Positions 6,550-14,451 are shown, counted from the stretch's first letter. The stretch is 14,680 bases of DNA from Helicobacter sp. (GCA_014799985.1 JAAVGZ010000042.1:2023-16702), one strand, 5' to 3'. Program-made: numbers and translations. The notes: generated by a model from the letters alone, not told the origin.

Positions 6550-7275
6550 TTGAGAAAGGGGCGTTTGATTCAGATTGCACAGCCAATGGACGGCTACGCA
6601 TACACGAGCGATTCATTATTTTTATATCATTTTGCCCTCGACTTTATCCCGCAAGGCGCGCGCGTGCTCGACATTGGCGCGGGCAGCGGCGTCTTGGGGC
6701 TTTTGTGCGCGCGTGATGTGCAGGTTTCGCTCACAATGGTCGAAAAAACGTCGAAAATGGCTTTTTTTGCGCGGCGCAACACGGAGGCTGCGAACATCGA
6801 AGCGGAGGTCATCGAAGCCGATTTCTTGGAGCTCAAGCCCGAGATTCCGCAATCGTTTGACATCGCCATTTCCAACCCGCCCTTTTACAGCAGCGGACAT
6901 CTCAAGAGCCCGAATCCAACGATTTCTGCGGCAAAATCAGAGGAGAATCTGCCCTTCGAGAGCCTGCTCGCACATCTCAAGCAATTCCTGAAGCCTCGCG
7001 GAGATTTTATCTTTTGTTTCGCCTCGCGCGAGTGCGACCGCGTCTTTAAAAGCCTGCTCGAATCGTCTTTCAAGGTCGAGGTCGTGCGCTTTGTGCACCC
7101 CAAAAGCAACAGAGACGCGACACTCCTATTGTGCAAGGCGAAGCTCGGCTCAAAGACGCCAACGCATGTGCTGCCGCCGCTGTTTGTGTATGAGAATGAC
7201 GATTTCTCGCAAGAAGTGCGCACCATTTTCAAGGCAGCCTGCGCGCACAGCATCAAAGCGCAAATGGAGTGTTGA
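6550..7275 (+). CDS. TrmN6/YfiC-like tRNA1(Val) adenine-N6 methyltransferase family protein
   Basis: This is a class I SAM-dependent methyltransferase of 241 residues. Motif I is LDIGAGSGVLGLL (40-52), an acidic residue ends the second strand (MVEKTSK, 63-69), ADFLEL follows motif III, and the catalytic motif NPPF is at 109-112. NPPF/Y indicates an amino-methyltransferase acting on an adenine or glutamine amide. The N-terminal QPMDGYAYTSDSLFL resembles the entry region of YfiC/TrmN6, which methylates A37 of tRNA1(Val). The start is TTG 6550, with GAGGAG 5 bases upstream. The stop is immediately followed by the next gene's start. C. jejuni appears, from memory, to have the same gene (Cj0495) ahead of the next three genes. 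The methyltransferase fold is certain; the exact substrate is inferred. Confidence 0.85.
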   Translation: MRKGRLIQIAQPMDGYAYTSDSLFLYHFALDFIPQGARVLDIGAGSGVLGLLCARDVQVSLTMVEKTSKMAFFARRNTEAANIEAEVIEADFLELKPEIPQSFDIAISNPPFYSSGHLKSPNPTISAAKSEENLPFESLLAHLKQFLKPRGDFIFCFASRECDRVFKSLLESSFKVEVVRFVHPKSNRDATLLLCKAKLGSKTPTHVLPPLFVYENDDFSQEVRTIFKAACAHSIKAQMEC

Positions 7276-7662
7276 TTGAAGTTCTGTTTTGCCTTTGAAT
7301 CCCATGCATGCGAGCAGTGCAACGGCTTTTGTTGTCGCGGAGAGAGCGGCTATGTGTTTGTGCGCTATGCCGAAATCGCCGCGCTCGCGCAGTTTCTGGG
7401 GCAAGATGTCGAGGCATTTATGCGGCGCTATGTGCGCAAGGTGGGTTATCGTTTCTCGCTGCTCGAAAAGCCGCTTGTTTCCGAAAAAGGGCGCGAATAT
7501 GCATGCATTTTCTTTGACCCAAGCGCACAGCGATGCACCGTGTATGAGGCGCGCCCCAACCAATGCAAGACATTCCCATTTTGGGAAAAGTTTGCAACAA
7601 GCCTATTTGAGGAGATACAAAAAGAATGTCCCTTTATCAAACCATTATCATCATCAGCCTAG
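7276..7662 (+). CDS. YkgJ-type CxxCxxxCC cluster-binding protein
   Basis: This 128-residue protein has the signature C12-x2-C15-x3-C19-C20, followed by C77, C87 in CTVYEARPNQC, and C97 before FPFW. This is the YkgJ/UPF0153 pattern, thought to bind Zn or an Fe-S cluster. No reaction is established for the family. The start codon is TTG 7276, directly abutting the TGA of the methyltransferase (7273-7275), with GGAG 6 bases upstream. Its 3' end overlaps the next gene by 37 bases in another frame, so the three genes are almost certainly co-transcribed and coupled. The position matches my recollection of Cj0496 in C. jejuni. Confidence 0.85.
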   Translation: MKFCFAFESHACEQCNGFCCRGESGYVFVRYAEIAALAQFLGQDVEAFMRRYVRKVGYRFSLLEKPLVSEKGREYACIFFDPSAQRCTVYEARPNQCKTFPFWEKFATSLFEEIQKECPFIKPLSSSA

Positions 7663-9005
7663 CGCTGTTCATCGGCTGTGCCGAAAAACACAGCGAGAGC
7701 ACAAAAGAGCAGGCGGAAGCGCCACAGGATTCTCGCGAAATCGTGCTTGAGCAAGACGAAGTTATCATCTCAAAAACCCCCGCGAGCACCGAGCTCGACA
7801 TCGAGGACGCGCAGATTATCAAGGCGCTTGTGGCGCTCGATGAGGGCAATCTCAAGCAGAGCGCGCAAATCTTCCATGAGCTATGGAGAACCACGCAAAA
7901 GCCCGAGTATCTCAAGCAATCGCTCGGAATCGCGCTCGAGCTAAGCCGCTTTGAGCCGCTCTCGCAAGACGAAATCGATTCTTTGCTCGCCGATATGGAA
8001 CACTATCTCAAAGCCGACCCAACGAGCCAAGACGTGCGCCGCACGCTCATCGCGTTGCTCACGGCAAACAAGGACATTGAGCGCGCACGATACGAGGCAG
8101 AGGAACTCGTGAAACTCGAGGAAAACGAGGAAAACTATGAGCTTTTGGGCTCGATTCTGTTTGTGAGCGGCGATTTGCAGGGCGCGCAAGCCGCGTTTCG
8201 CAAGTCGTATCATTTCGGCGAATCTGCCATCATACTCGAGCGCCTCGCCTCTGTCGTGCCCATCAAACAGGCGATTCCGCTGCTCGAGACGCATATCCGA
8301 TTCAAGGGCTGTGAGGAGAGGCTATGCCTCATGCTCGGCGATATTTATAAAAAAGAAAAACAGCTCGACCGCGCCGAAGAAGTCTATGCCAAGCTCTACA
8401 AACAAGACGCAAATCAGGAAAACTTGCAGCTGTATCTGAATATTTTGCTCATCAACAAACGTTTCAACAAGGCGATTGAGCTGCTCGAGGAGAATCCCAA
8501 CCAAGACAAGATGTTGCTGCTCGACCTCTATCGCGAGCAAAAGCAGCCGCAAAAGGCAATGGAGCTCGCCCGAATCCTGTTTGAAGAGACCAAAGAAATG
8601 CGCTTCATCACGATTGAAGCGCTGCTCGAATACGAGAATCTCAAGCAGCCCATCACGCAAAAAGAGCTGCTCGACCCGATTGTTGACAAGCTCAAAAAAG
8701 TCGCCGACAGCGGCGAGGCTGACGATTTGATTTATAATTTCTTGGGCTATCTGCTGATTGACCACCAAGTGAATGTCGAAGCGGGAATCGGCTATGTGCA
8801 AAAGGCGCTCGAGCAGCAGCCCGACACGCCCGCGTATCTCGATTCTCTTGGCTGGGGCTATTATTACCTCAACGACTGCCAAAAAGCGCGCGAGATTTTC
8901 GAGAAAATCCCCAAGCAAGAGCGCGACAAAGAACCCGAGATTAAGGAGCATTATGAGCGCGTCAAAAACTGCAAACCAAAGCAAGAGCAAAGGGCACAGC
9001 AATGA
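7626..9005 (+). CDS. TPR-repeat lipoprotein
   Basis: The 459-residue product starts with a lipoprotein signal: a hydrophobic TIIIISLALFIG, then Cys18 (lipobox LFIGC; Phe at -3 is slightly unusual). A polar, acidic linker follows to about residue 55. The rest is helical and dominated by tetratricopeptide-like units, for example ALVALDEGNLKQSAQIFHEL, ILFVSGDLQGAQAAFRKSY, IYKKEKQLDRAEEVYAKLY, and a C-terminal YLDSLGWGYYYLNDCQKARE. It is probably an envelope-anchored scaffold. The family resembles Cj0497 of C. jejuni, and the partner is unknown. The start is ATG 7626 with GGAG 11 bases upstream, inside the end of the previous gene. The stop overlaps trpC by ATGA (9002-9005). Confidence 0.87.
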   Translation: MSLYQTIIIISLALFIGCAEKHSESTKEQAEAPQDSREIVLEQDEVIISKTPASTELDIEDAQIIKALVALDEGNLKQSAQIFHELWRTTQKPEYLKQSLGIALELSRFEPLSQDEIDSLLADMEHYLKADPTSQDVRRTLIALLTANKDIERARYEAEELVKLEENEENYELLGSILFVSGDLQGAQAAFRKSYHFGESAIILERLASVVPIKQAIPLLETHIRFKGCEERLCLMLGDIYKKEKQLDRAEEVYAKLYKQDANQENLQLYLNILLINKRFNKAIELLEENPNQDKMLLLDLYREQKQPQKAMELARILFEETKEMRFITIEALLEYENLKQPITQKELLDPIVDKLKKVADSGEADDLIYNFLGYLLIDHQVNVEAGIGYVQKALEQQPDTPAYLDSLGWGYYYLNDCQKAREIFEKIPKQERDKEPEIKEHYERVKNCKPKQEQRAQQ

Positions 9006-9781
9006 TTCTTGATTCCATTCTCGAACGCAAAAAGCAAAGCATTGAGCGCGCCAAAAAGGACTTTCCGCTCGAAGAGCTCGGGCGCAGCCTCGCTTTCAAC
9101 CCCTACACGCCGCGCCCGTTTGCCGCTTCGCTTGCCAAAGACGGGCTCAACATCATCGCCGAAGTCAAAAAGGCGAGCCCGAGCAAGGGTGTGATTCGCG
9201 AGGATTTCGAGCCGCTAGCAATCGCGCAAGAATACGAAAAACACGGCGCAAGCGCGATTTCTGTGCTCACAGAGGAGCATTTCTTTTTGGGCAGCCTCGA
9301 CTACCTAAGCACGATTCGCCGCTTCGTGCGCCTGCCGCTTCTGCGCAAAGATTTCATCATCGACACCTACCAAATTGTCGAATCCGCCGTGTATGGCGCG
9401 GATTCTCTGCTGCTCATCGCCGCGATTCTGGGCAAAAAAGAGCTCCAAAACCTCATTAGCGCGAGCCGACATGTCGGAATCGAGCCGCTTGTCGAGGTGC
9501 ATAGCAAAACCGAGCTGCTCGCTGCCATCGCCGCAGGCGCGGACATCATCGGCATCAACCACCGCAATCTTGAAGACTTCAACATGGACATGGAGCTTGC
9601 CAAGAGGCTCATTCCGCTGATTCCAAAAGGCAAGATTATTGTCGCCGAAAGCGGGCTACATAGTCGCGAGCAGCTCGAGGATTTGCGCGCATGCGGGGCG
9701 CATGCCTTTCTCATGGGCGAGTTTTTCATGCGCCAAGATTCCATTGGCGCGGCTTTGGATTCCATGCTTCGCCCATTATAA
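9002..9781 (+). CDS. trpC: Indole-3-glycerol phosphate synthase
   Basis: TrpC closes the indole ring of CdRP to give indole-3-glycerol phosphate in tryptophan synthesis. The 259 residues form a single (beta/alpha)8 barrel with all catalytic positions expected from the family: E54 and K56 in IIAEVKKASPSKG, K116 in LLRKDFI, E165 in PLVEVHS, N186 and R188 in GINHRNL, and E216-S217 in VAESGLH. It is a monofunctional enzyme, not fused to TrpF. The start overlaps the lipoprotein stop (ATGA), with only a weak AAGGG upstream, so translation is probably coupled. As in C. jejuni (Cj0498, from memory), it lies outside a trp operon, attached to unrelated genes. Confidence 0.96.
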   Translation: MILDSILERKKQSIERAKKDFPLEELGRSLAFNPYTPRPFAASLAKDGLNIIAEVKKASPSKGVIREDFEPLAIAQEYEKHGASAISVLTEEHFFLGSLDYLSTIRRFVRLPLLRKDFIIDTYQIVESAVYGADSLLLIAAILGKKELQNLISASRHVGIEPLVEVHSKTELLAAIAAGADIIGINHRNLEDFNMDMELAKRLIPLIPKGKIIVAESGLHSREQLEDLRACGAHAFLMGEFFMRQDSIGAALDSMLRPL

Positions 9782-9792
9782 TCCCAATGGTT

Positions 9793-9798
9793 TATAAT
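9793..9798 (+). promoter_or_regulatory. -10 element for the ferredoxin-LOS operon
   Basis: A perfect TATAAT lies 12 bases after the trpC stop, in an AT-rich stretch with no obvious -35, and 51 bases ahead of the ferredoxin ATG. It suggests that transcription of the ferredoxin, ppx and waa genes starts here independently of trpC. A second TATAAG-like match follows at 9801. Confidence 0.65.
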
Positions 9799-9825
9799 AA
9801 TATAAGAAACTTTAGGGTACAAATG

Positions 9826-9839
9826 CCTATCTTGATAGG
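9826..9839 (+). promoter_or_regulatory. Small leader hairpin overlapping the ferredoxin ribosome site
   Basis: CCTAT-CTTG-ATAGG forms a 5-bp stem with a CUUG tetraloop (6 bp if the loop's C and G pair). Its 3' arm runs into the Shine-Dalgarno AGGGAG (9837-9842) of the ATG at 9849. Sequestration of the ribosome site is possible but unproven, and the stem is short. Confidence 0.4.
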
Positions 9840-9848
9840 GAGTGAGAC

Positions 9849-10100
9849 ATGGCTTTGATGATTACCGAGGAATGTATCGCCTGCGATGAATGCCGCGAAG
9901 AATGCCCCAACAGCGCGATTGATGTCGATGACCCACACTACATCATCGACCCCGACCGCTGCACGGAGTGCATCGGCTACGATGACGAGCCCTCATGCGT
10001 TCCTGTTTGTCCTGTTGATGCGCTGATTCCAGACCCTGACAATATCGAAAGCATAGACGAACTCAAATACAAATACGAAAGACTACAAAAAGAGGAATAA
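9849..10100 (+). CDS. fdxA: 2[4Fe-4S] ferredoxin (YfhL/FdxA type)
   Basis: This is an 83-residue cytoplasmic ferredoxin with eight cysteines in two cluster motifs. The first is C9-x2-C12-x2-C15-x3-C19-P. The second is C38-x2-C41-x8-C50-x3-C54-P, whose eight-residue insertion (IGYDDEPS) is typical of the Alvin/YfhL type of low-potential ferredoxin. A charged helical tail follows (residues 68-83). Two clusters passing single electrons are expected. In H. pylori the orthologue HP0277 sits directly before ppx and waaC, as here. The start is ATG 9849 with AGGGAG 6 bases upstream. Its stop shares one base with the ppx start (TAATG, 10098-10102). Confidence 0.95.
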   Translation: MALMITEECIACDECREECPNSAIDVDDPHYIIDPDRCTECIGYDDEPSCVPVCPVDALIPDPDNIESIDELKYKYERLQKEE

Positions 10101-11575
10101 TGGCAAAAGTAACCGCAATCATAGACATTGGCTCTAACTCCGCAAGAATCGCTATTTTTCGGCGCACCAGCCGCTATGGATTCTATCTTGTCGAAGAGCA
10201 CAAAAGCCGCATGCGAATCTCTGAAAACAGCTACCACAACGGCGGCGTCTTGCAACAAGCCGCCATCGAGCGTGCGCTTAGCACATTGCGCGGCTTCTTG
10301 AAAATCGCCCAAGAGCTCGGCGCACGCAAGATTCTTTGTGTCGCCACAAGCGCCGTGCGCGATGCGCCCAACAAAAGCGAGTTCGTCTCGCTCGTGCGCT
10401 CATGTCTCGGGCTTAGCGTCAAGGTCATTAGCGGCGAAAAAGAGGCATTCTATGGCGCTGTCGCGGCGTCTAACCTCTTGCCCTACCCTGACGGAATCAC
10501 CATCGACATCGGCGGCGGCTCATGCGAGTGCGCGCACATTGTCGGGGGCAAAATCGAGACGCTCACATCGCTCAACATCGGCACAATCCGCCTCAAGGAG
10601 CTCTTTTTCGACAAAAACGCGCCCATTAGCGAGGCAATCGCGTTTGTCAAAGACGCGCTCAAGAATCTGCCCGATTCGATGCAGAGCGTGCGCGTGTTTG
10701 GAATCGGCGGCACAATCCGCGCGATTTCCAAGACCATTATGGAATCCCAAGACTACCCGCTCACGACATTGCATGCCTTCGAGTACGACCCGCAACAATA
10801 CAAGCAATTCTATGAAAAAATTTATTCTGCCACGACAACACAGCAGCTCGAAGAGCTCGGAATCGCCGAAGAACGATTCGACAACATTCGCGGCGGCGCG
10901 CTCATCTTCAGCCTCTTGCTCGAGCATTTCCAAACACAGCAGGTCGTTACAAGCGGCGTTGGCGTGCGCGAGGGCGTGTTTTTGAGCGACCTCCTGCGCA
11001 CATGCAACTTCTCCTTTCCGCGCGGCTTCAACCCGAGCCTGCGCAGCCTGATTGACAGATTCTCTATCCAAGATTCACGCTCCAAGCTCACGGCGTCTTA
11101 TGCATTGCGCCTCTTTGACTTGTTGCAGCCGCTACACCATCTCGATGCGCAATACAAGCCCCACCTAAAGACAAGCGCGCGACTCGTGTATATCGGCGCG
11201 GCGCTGAATTTTTACCAAAGCCATAAACATAGCAGCTATTTCCTCGCCAATGGCTTGAACTATGGCTACACACATCGCGACAGAATCCTCGTTGCCTTCT
11301 TGGTCGAGTTCTATGGCGGCAAGAAGCCGCCTAGCATCGAGCGCCACAAAGCCCTTGAATCCTTGCTGCCCGACTATCATTGCGTGGAGTGGCTTTGCGC
11401 GCTACTCGGAATCGCCGATGCGGTCGCCGTGAATGTGCATAGCGCGACTTTCGAGCTCGAGAACAACACGATTCAAATCATCACAAGCCACGACACCTAC
11501 CTCTTGCGCGAGGCGCTCGCCCCAATCTGCCTGCCCGAAGGACTCGCAATCAATATCCAATGGCTCGAGGGGTAG
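10100..11575 (+). CDS. ppx: Ppx/GppA exopolyphosphatase / pppGpp phosphohydrolase
   Basis: This is a member of the sugar-kinase/Hsp70/actin ATPase superfamily that hydrolyses terminal phosphates from polyphosphate and/or pppGpp. The 491 residues contain the phosphate-1 loop AIIDIGSNSARIAIF (6-20), ATSAVRDAPN (82-91), the catalytic-Glu region SGEKEAFYG (111-119), phosphate-2 TIDIGGGSCE (134-143), LNIGTIRL (158-165) and GIGGTIRA. The C-terminal half (from about residue 310) is the helical HD-like domain of the longer family members, as in H. pylori HP0278. Sequence alone does not separate Ppx from GppA activity. It is translationally coupled to the ferredoxin. A 99-base spacer follows before waaC. 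Confidence 0.93.
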   Translation: MAKVTAIIDIGSNSARIAIFRRTSRYGFYLVEEHKSRMRISENSYHNGGVLQQAAIERALSTLRGFLKIAQELGARKILCVATSAVRDAPNKSEFVSLVRSCLGLSVKVISGEKEAFYGAVAASNLLPYPDGITIDIGGGSCECAHIVGGKIETLTSLNIGTIRLKELFFDKNAPISEAIAFVKDALKNLPDSMQSVRVFGIGGTIRAISKTIMESQDYPLTTLHAFEYDPQQYKQFYEKIYSATTTQQLEELGIAEERFDNIRGGALIFSLLLEHFQTQQVVTSGVGVREGVFLSDLLRTCNFSFPRGFNPSLRSLIDRFSIQDSRSKLTASYALRLFDLLQPLHHLDAQYKPHLKTSARLVYIGAALNFYQSHKHSSYFLANGLNYGYTHRDRILVAFLVEFYGGKKPPSIERHKALESLLPDYHCVEWLCALLGIADAVAVNVHSATFELENNTIQIITSHDTYLLREALAPICLPEGLAINIQWLEG

Positions 11576-11674
11576 CGGGATTCTTGCCATGCGCCTTGCT
11601 CGCTCACAGAGGCGCTTGTGCGCCAACCCAATGCAGTTGGAGCCAGCAGAGAATCTGAACAAAATGGTATCGTA

Positions 11675-12661
11675 ATGCAAGAAGCACTCGTCAAACTCTC
11701 CTCGCTTGGTGATATTATCCACCTCGCGCTTTTGCTGCCGATGTTCGAAAATCGCGAACGCATGTGGTTTGTCGATTCCGAGTTTGCCCCCCTACTCGAA
11801 AATTCGCCATTCATCAGCGCCATCTACCCCCTGCCCCTGCGCCACCTGCTGCGCACGCGCGCGAGCGCAAAGCTCGTACAGATTCTGTGGCAGTTGCGCA
11901 ACATCGGCACGTTCGACTATGTCATTGACGCACAGGGGCTGTTCAAAAGCGCGCTTATCGGCGCGTTGCTCCGCACCAAAAGCCGCTATGGATTCTCGCG
12001 CAAATCAGCGCGCGAGGGAATCGCCGCGCTCTTCTACAACCACCGCTACCACATCGCATACAGCGAGCATATCCTCAAGCGCAACGCGCAACTGCTCGCG
12101 TTTGCCTATGGGCAGGCTTGCGATGAAGCGCGACTCGCCGAGTTTCTCGCCACGCGCGCGAGCCGCCCGCTGCCGCTCGCCCCGAGCGCGGAGGGAGCGC
12201 GAAAAATCGCCGCGCTCTTGCAACCCTTTGGCGCAAAGCCCAAGATTCTCTTCGCACTCGAATCCTCGCGCGCATCGAAGGTCTATCCGCCGCAACACTT
12301 TCTCGCGCTTTCAAAACTGCTGCCCGAATGCCAAATCTTTTTGATCTCGCATTCCGCGCCAGAAGTTGCGACACAGCTTGTCGCGCAAAACAACGCGCTG
12401 TGTGCGCTGCCGCGCCTCAACCTTGACGAGCTCAAGGCGCTCATCTTGCAAACCGACCTCGTCATCGGCGGCGACACGGGTGTCGTACATCTCGCGTTTG
12501 CGCTCTGCCGCGCCTCGCTCATGCTGTTTTCGGACACGACCATCGAGCGCTTCGGCTTGCTCTCGCCCCAAAACCGCGCACTGCACGCACCAAGCGGGCT
12601 GCAAGACCTCGCGCCAGAGAGTGTCGCGCAATGCGCACATGCAATATTGGAAACACGATGA
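11675..12661 (+). CDS. waaC: Lipooligosaccharide heptosyltransferase I
   Basis: WaaC adds the first L,D-heptose to Kdo of lipid A at the inner face of the cytoplasmic membrane. The GT9 family, GT-B fold protein is 328 residues from ATG 11675. ALVKLSSLGDIIH (4-16) is the N-terminal donor/acceptor loop with the catalytic-type Asp13, DAQGLFKS lies at 85-92, and GGDTGVVHLA (265-274) is the donor-binding signature. I prefer ATG 11675 because family members begin directly with this first strand, but no good ribosome site precedes it. An in-frame GTG at 11618 has AGAGG 5 bases upstream and would add 19 residues, so it remains a real alternative. waaM follows with an ATGA overlap. The order matches HP0279-HP0280 and the C. 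jejuni Cj1133-Cj1134 LOS pair. Confidence 0.92.
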   Translation: MQEALVKLSSLGDIIHLALLLPMFENRERMWFVDSEFAPLLENSPFISAIYPLPLRHLLRTRASAKLVQILWQLRNIGTFDYVIDAQGLFKSALIGALLRTKSRYGFSRKSAREGIAALFYNHRYHIAYSEHILKRNAQLLAFAYGQACDEARLAEFLATRASRPLPLAPSAEGARKIAALLQPFGAKPKILFALESSRASKVYPPQHFLALSKLLPECQIFLISHSAPEVATQLVAQNNALCALPRLNLDELKALILQTDLVIGGDTGVVHLAFALCRASLMLFSDTTIERFGLLSPQNRALHAPSGLQDLAPESVAQCAHAILETR

Positions 12662-13554
12662 AACAAAAAATCATGTCATTTTTATTTTATTCTCTCGCAC
12701 ACTTCGTATCCGCGTTGCCCCATTGGGCTTTTTTGGGCTTTCTCAAGACGCTCGCAGGGCTCTTCGCGCTGCTCGACAGACGCCGCAAGCACGATGCGCG
12801 CGTGAATCTCGACTTTGTCTATGGCGAGACATTGAGCAACGCCGAAAAAGAGCGCATCATCGCGCGCTGCTACCAAAACTTCGCGTTCAATATCCTCGAA
12901 TCCCTGCGCATCGCCGTGGATTCCAAAGAGGCGATTTTGCGCCGCGTGAATTTTGTCGGGCAAGAGAGCGCCGAGAACGCGATTCCAAAGGGCAAGCCGT
13001 TCGTGATTATCACCGCGCATTATGGCTGCTGGGAGCTCGCCGCCGTGAGCGCGGGCATCATGTATGGGCGCGTGGGCAATGTCGGGCGCATGTTCAAGAA
13101 CGCAACGCTCGATATGTTCTTGCGCAGCGTGCGCGAGCGGTTTGGAATCGTGCTGATTGACAAGCAAAATGGGCTCAAGGCGATGCTCAAGATGATGAGC
13201 AAGGGCACGGCGCTTGGCATGATTGTTGACCAAAACACATCAGAATCCGAAGGGCGCTTGGTGCGCTTTTTTGGCAAACAAGTGCGGCACACGCCCGCGC
13301 CCGCGATTCTGGCGCGGCGCTTCGAGACGGCGATTTTGCCCGTGTTTGTGCAATGCAACGCCGATTTCTCGCATTGCACCGCCTATTTTCGCACGCCCAT
13401 TTTGCCCATGCAAAGCGAAGATGTGCAAGAAGATGTTTTGAAAATGACTCAACAAATCGCCGATGTTACGCAAGAAATGATTGAGCAAAAACCCGATGAA
13501 TGGTTTTGGTTTCATAAACGATTTAAAAATCAATATGAGGAAATTTATGGCTAA
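12658..13554 (+). CDS. waaM: Lipid A biosynthesis acyltransferase (LpxL/HtrB family)
   Basis: This enzyme transfers a secondary acyl chain from acyl-ACP to Kdo-lipid A. The 298 residues begin with a hydrophobic, membrane-associated segment (SFLFYSLAHFVSALPHWAFL, 7-26). The catalytic H-x4-E is H121-YGCW-E126. The block DQNTSESEGRLVRFFGKQV (191-209), followed by RHTPAPAILA, matches the conserved acyltransferase motif. It ends with the typical WFWFHKRFKNQ. The start is ATG 12658, overlapping the waaC stop as ATGA. An upstream in-frame ATG at 12631 would overlap waaC further and is less likely. Orthologues are HP0280 and C. jejuni waaM/htrB. The next gene begins inside its last 8 bases. Confidence 0.94.
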   Translation: MKQKIMSFLFYSLAHFVSALPHWAFLGFLKTLAGLFALLDRRRKHDARVNLDFVYGETLSNAEKERIIARCYQNFAFNILESLRIAVDSKEAILRRVNFVGQESAENAIPKGKPFVIITAHYGCWELAAVSAGIMYGRVGNVGRMFKNATLDMFLRSVRERFGIVLIDKQNGLKAMLKMMSKGTALGMIVDQNTSESEGRLVRFFGKQVRHTPAPAILARRFETAILPVFVQCNADFSHCTAYFRTPILPMQSEDVQEDVLKMTQQIADVTQEMIEQKPDEWFWFHKRFKNQYEEIYG

Positions 13555-14308
13555 TGCGATTTCGGCGGTGATTCTCACGCGAGATTCCGAGCGGCTCTTG
13601 GCACAGGTGCTCGGCGCGCTCGCGCGGCTTGACGAAGTCGTCTTGCTCGACAATGGCTCGCAAGACAAAACGCTCGCCATCGCCAAAGAGTTTGCGAATG
13701 TTACAATTCACGAGCACCCATTTATCGGCTTTGGCAAGATGAAGCAGCTTGGCGCGAAGCTCGCGAAAAACGATTGGATTCTCTCGATTGATAGCGATGA
13801 AATCGCCTCGGATTTGCTCGTTGATGAGCTCTTGGCGCTGCCGCTTGACCCGCAGATTCTCTATGCGTATGATGTGCAGAATTTCTATCGCGGCAGGCAT
13901 ATCCGATGTTGCGGCTGGGGGCATGACCGCTTTGCTGGCGTCTATCATCGGCAATATGCCGATTTTGATGCGAGCGAGGTGCATGAAAAGGTGGTTATGC
14001 GCGATGGCTCGCGCCCAAAAGTGCACGATTTGAGGGGCTTTATTTCGCATTATCCTTTTGAAAATGCGGAAGGTTTTTTGGTTAAAATCAAGACATATAG
14101 CGCGCTTTATGCAAAGCAAAATGAGGGCAAAAAATATGCAAGTCCGAGCAAGGCAATTTTGCGTTCGATTTGGGCATTTGTGCGGAGCTATTTTTTGCAA
14201 AAAGGATTTTTGTGCGGCTATGAAGGATTTATTATCTCTGCTTATAATGCGCAATCGGTTTTTTGGAAATATATTTTGCTTTATGAAAGACAAAATGATA
14301 AAGCATAG
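13547..14308 (+). CDS. Family 2 glycosyltransferase, WaaE/LgtF-like LOS inner-core enzyme
   Basis: The 253-residue GT-A enzyme starts AISAVILTRDSERLLAQVL, has LLDNGSQDKT (33-42), and the metal-binding DSD at 82-84 in ILSIDSDEIASDL. The acceptor-side blocks RGRHIRCCGW and SEVHEKVVM are characteristic of the WaaE/KdtX/LgtF group, which adds a beta-1,4-glucose to heptose I. In C. jejuni, lgtF follows waaC and waaM in the same order (Cj1133-1135, from memory), often as a two-domain protein of about 500 residues. Here only the first domain is present. The start is ATG 13547, with TGAGG 6 bases upstream and an 8-base overlap with waaM. The 3' third becomes clearly more AT-rich by eye. The frame extending back to 13481 is an unlikely N-terminal extension. 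Sugar specificity is inferred. Confidence 0.88.
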   Translation: MANAISAVILTRDSERLLAQVLGALARLDEVVLLDNGSQDKTLAIAKEFANVTIHEHPFIGFGKMKQLGAKLAKNDWILSIDSDEIASDLLVDELLALPLDPQILYAYDVQNFYRGRHIRCCGWGHDRFAGVYHRQYADFDASEVHEKVVMRDGSRPKVHDLRGFISHYPFENAEGFLVKIKTYSALYAKQNEGKKYASPSKAILRSIWAFVRSYFLQKGFLCGYEGFIISAYNAQSVFWKYILLYERQNDKA

Positions 14309-14326
14309 AAACCAAAACTAGCTAGC

Positions 14327-14357
14327 GTCATTACGAGGACGATAGAGCGAAGCAATC
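14327..14357 (+). repeat. Dispersed repeat, copy 1 (diverged)
   Basis: It begins GTCATTACGAG and ends GCGAAGCAATC, the same ends as copy 4 with one base changed in the first block and a diverged centre. This is the widespread bacterial intergenic repeat type GTCATTGCGAG...GCAATC, of unknown function. Confidence 0.7.
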
Positions 14358-14392
14358 AGCCGTGTTGAATGCTTGATACGTCGTTGTCTCTT

Positions 14393-14427
14393 GTCATTGC
14401 GAGAGGCGCTAGCCTCGTGGCAATCCA
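14393..14427 (+). repeat. Dispersed repeat, copy 2, with internal hairpin
   Basis: It starts GTCATTGCGAG and ends GGCAATCCA. Inside, GAGGC-GCTA-GCCTC (14403-14416) is a 5-bp stem, flanked by outer arms ATTGC (14396-14400) and GCAAT (14420-14424). The whole repeat can fold on itself. Confidence 0.75.
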
Positions 14428-14451
14428 CCGTATCGGGATTCCTTGCCTGTT

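Noticed and set aside
8322..9002. 226-codon minus-strand frame opposite the TPR lipoprotein
   Set aside because: Its Leu/Phe/Val-rich content is the complement of charged TPR codons; there is no ribosome site or promoter.
12366..13160. 264-codon plus-strand frame across waaC and waaM
   Set aside because: It overlaps two clearly identified genes in another frame and has an Arg/Ser/Ala-rich composition.
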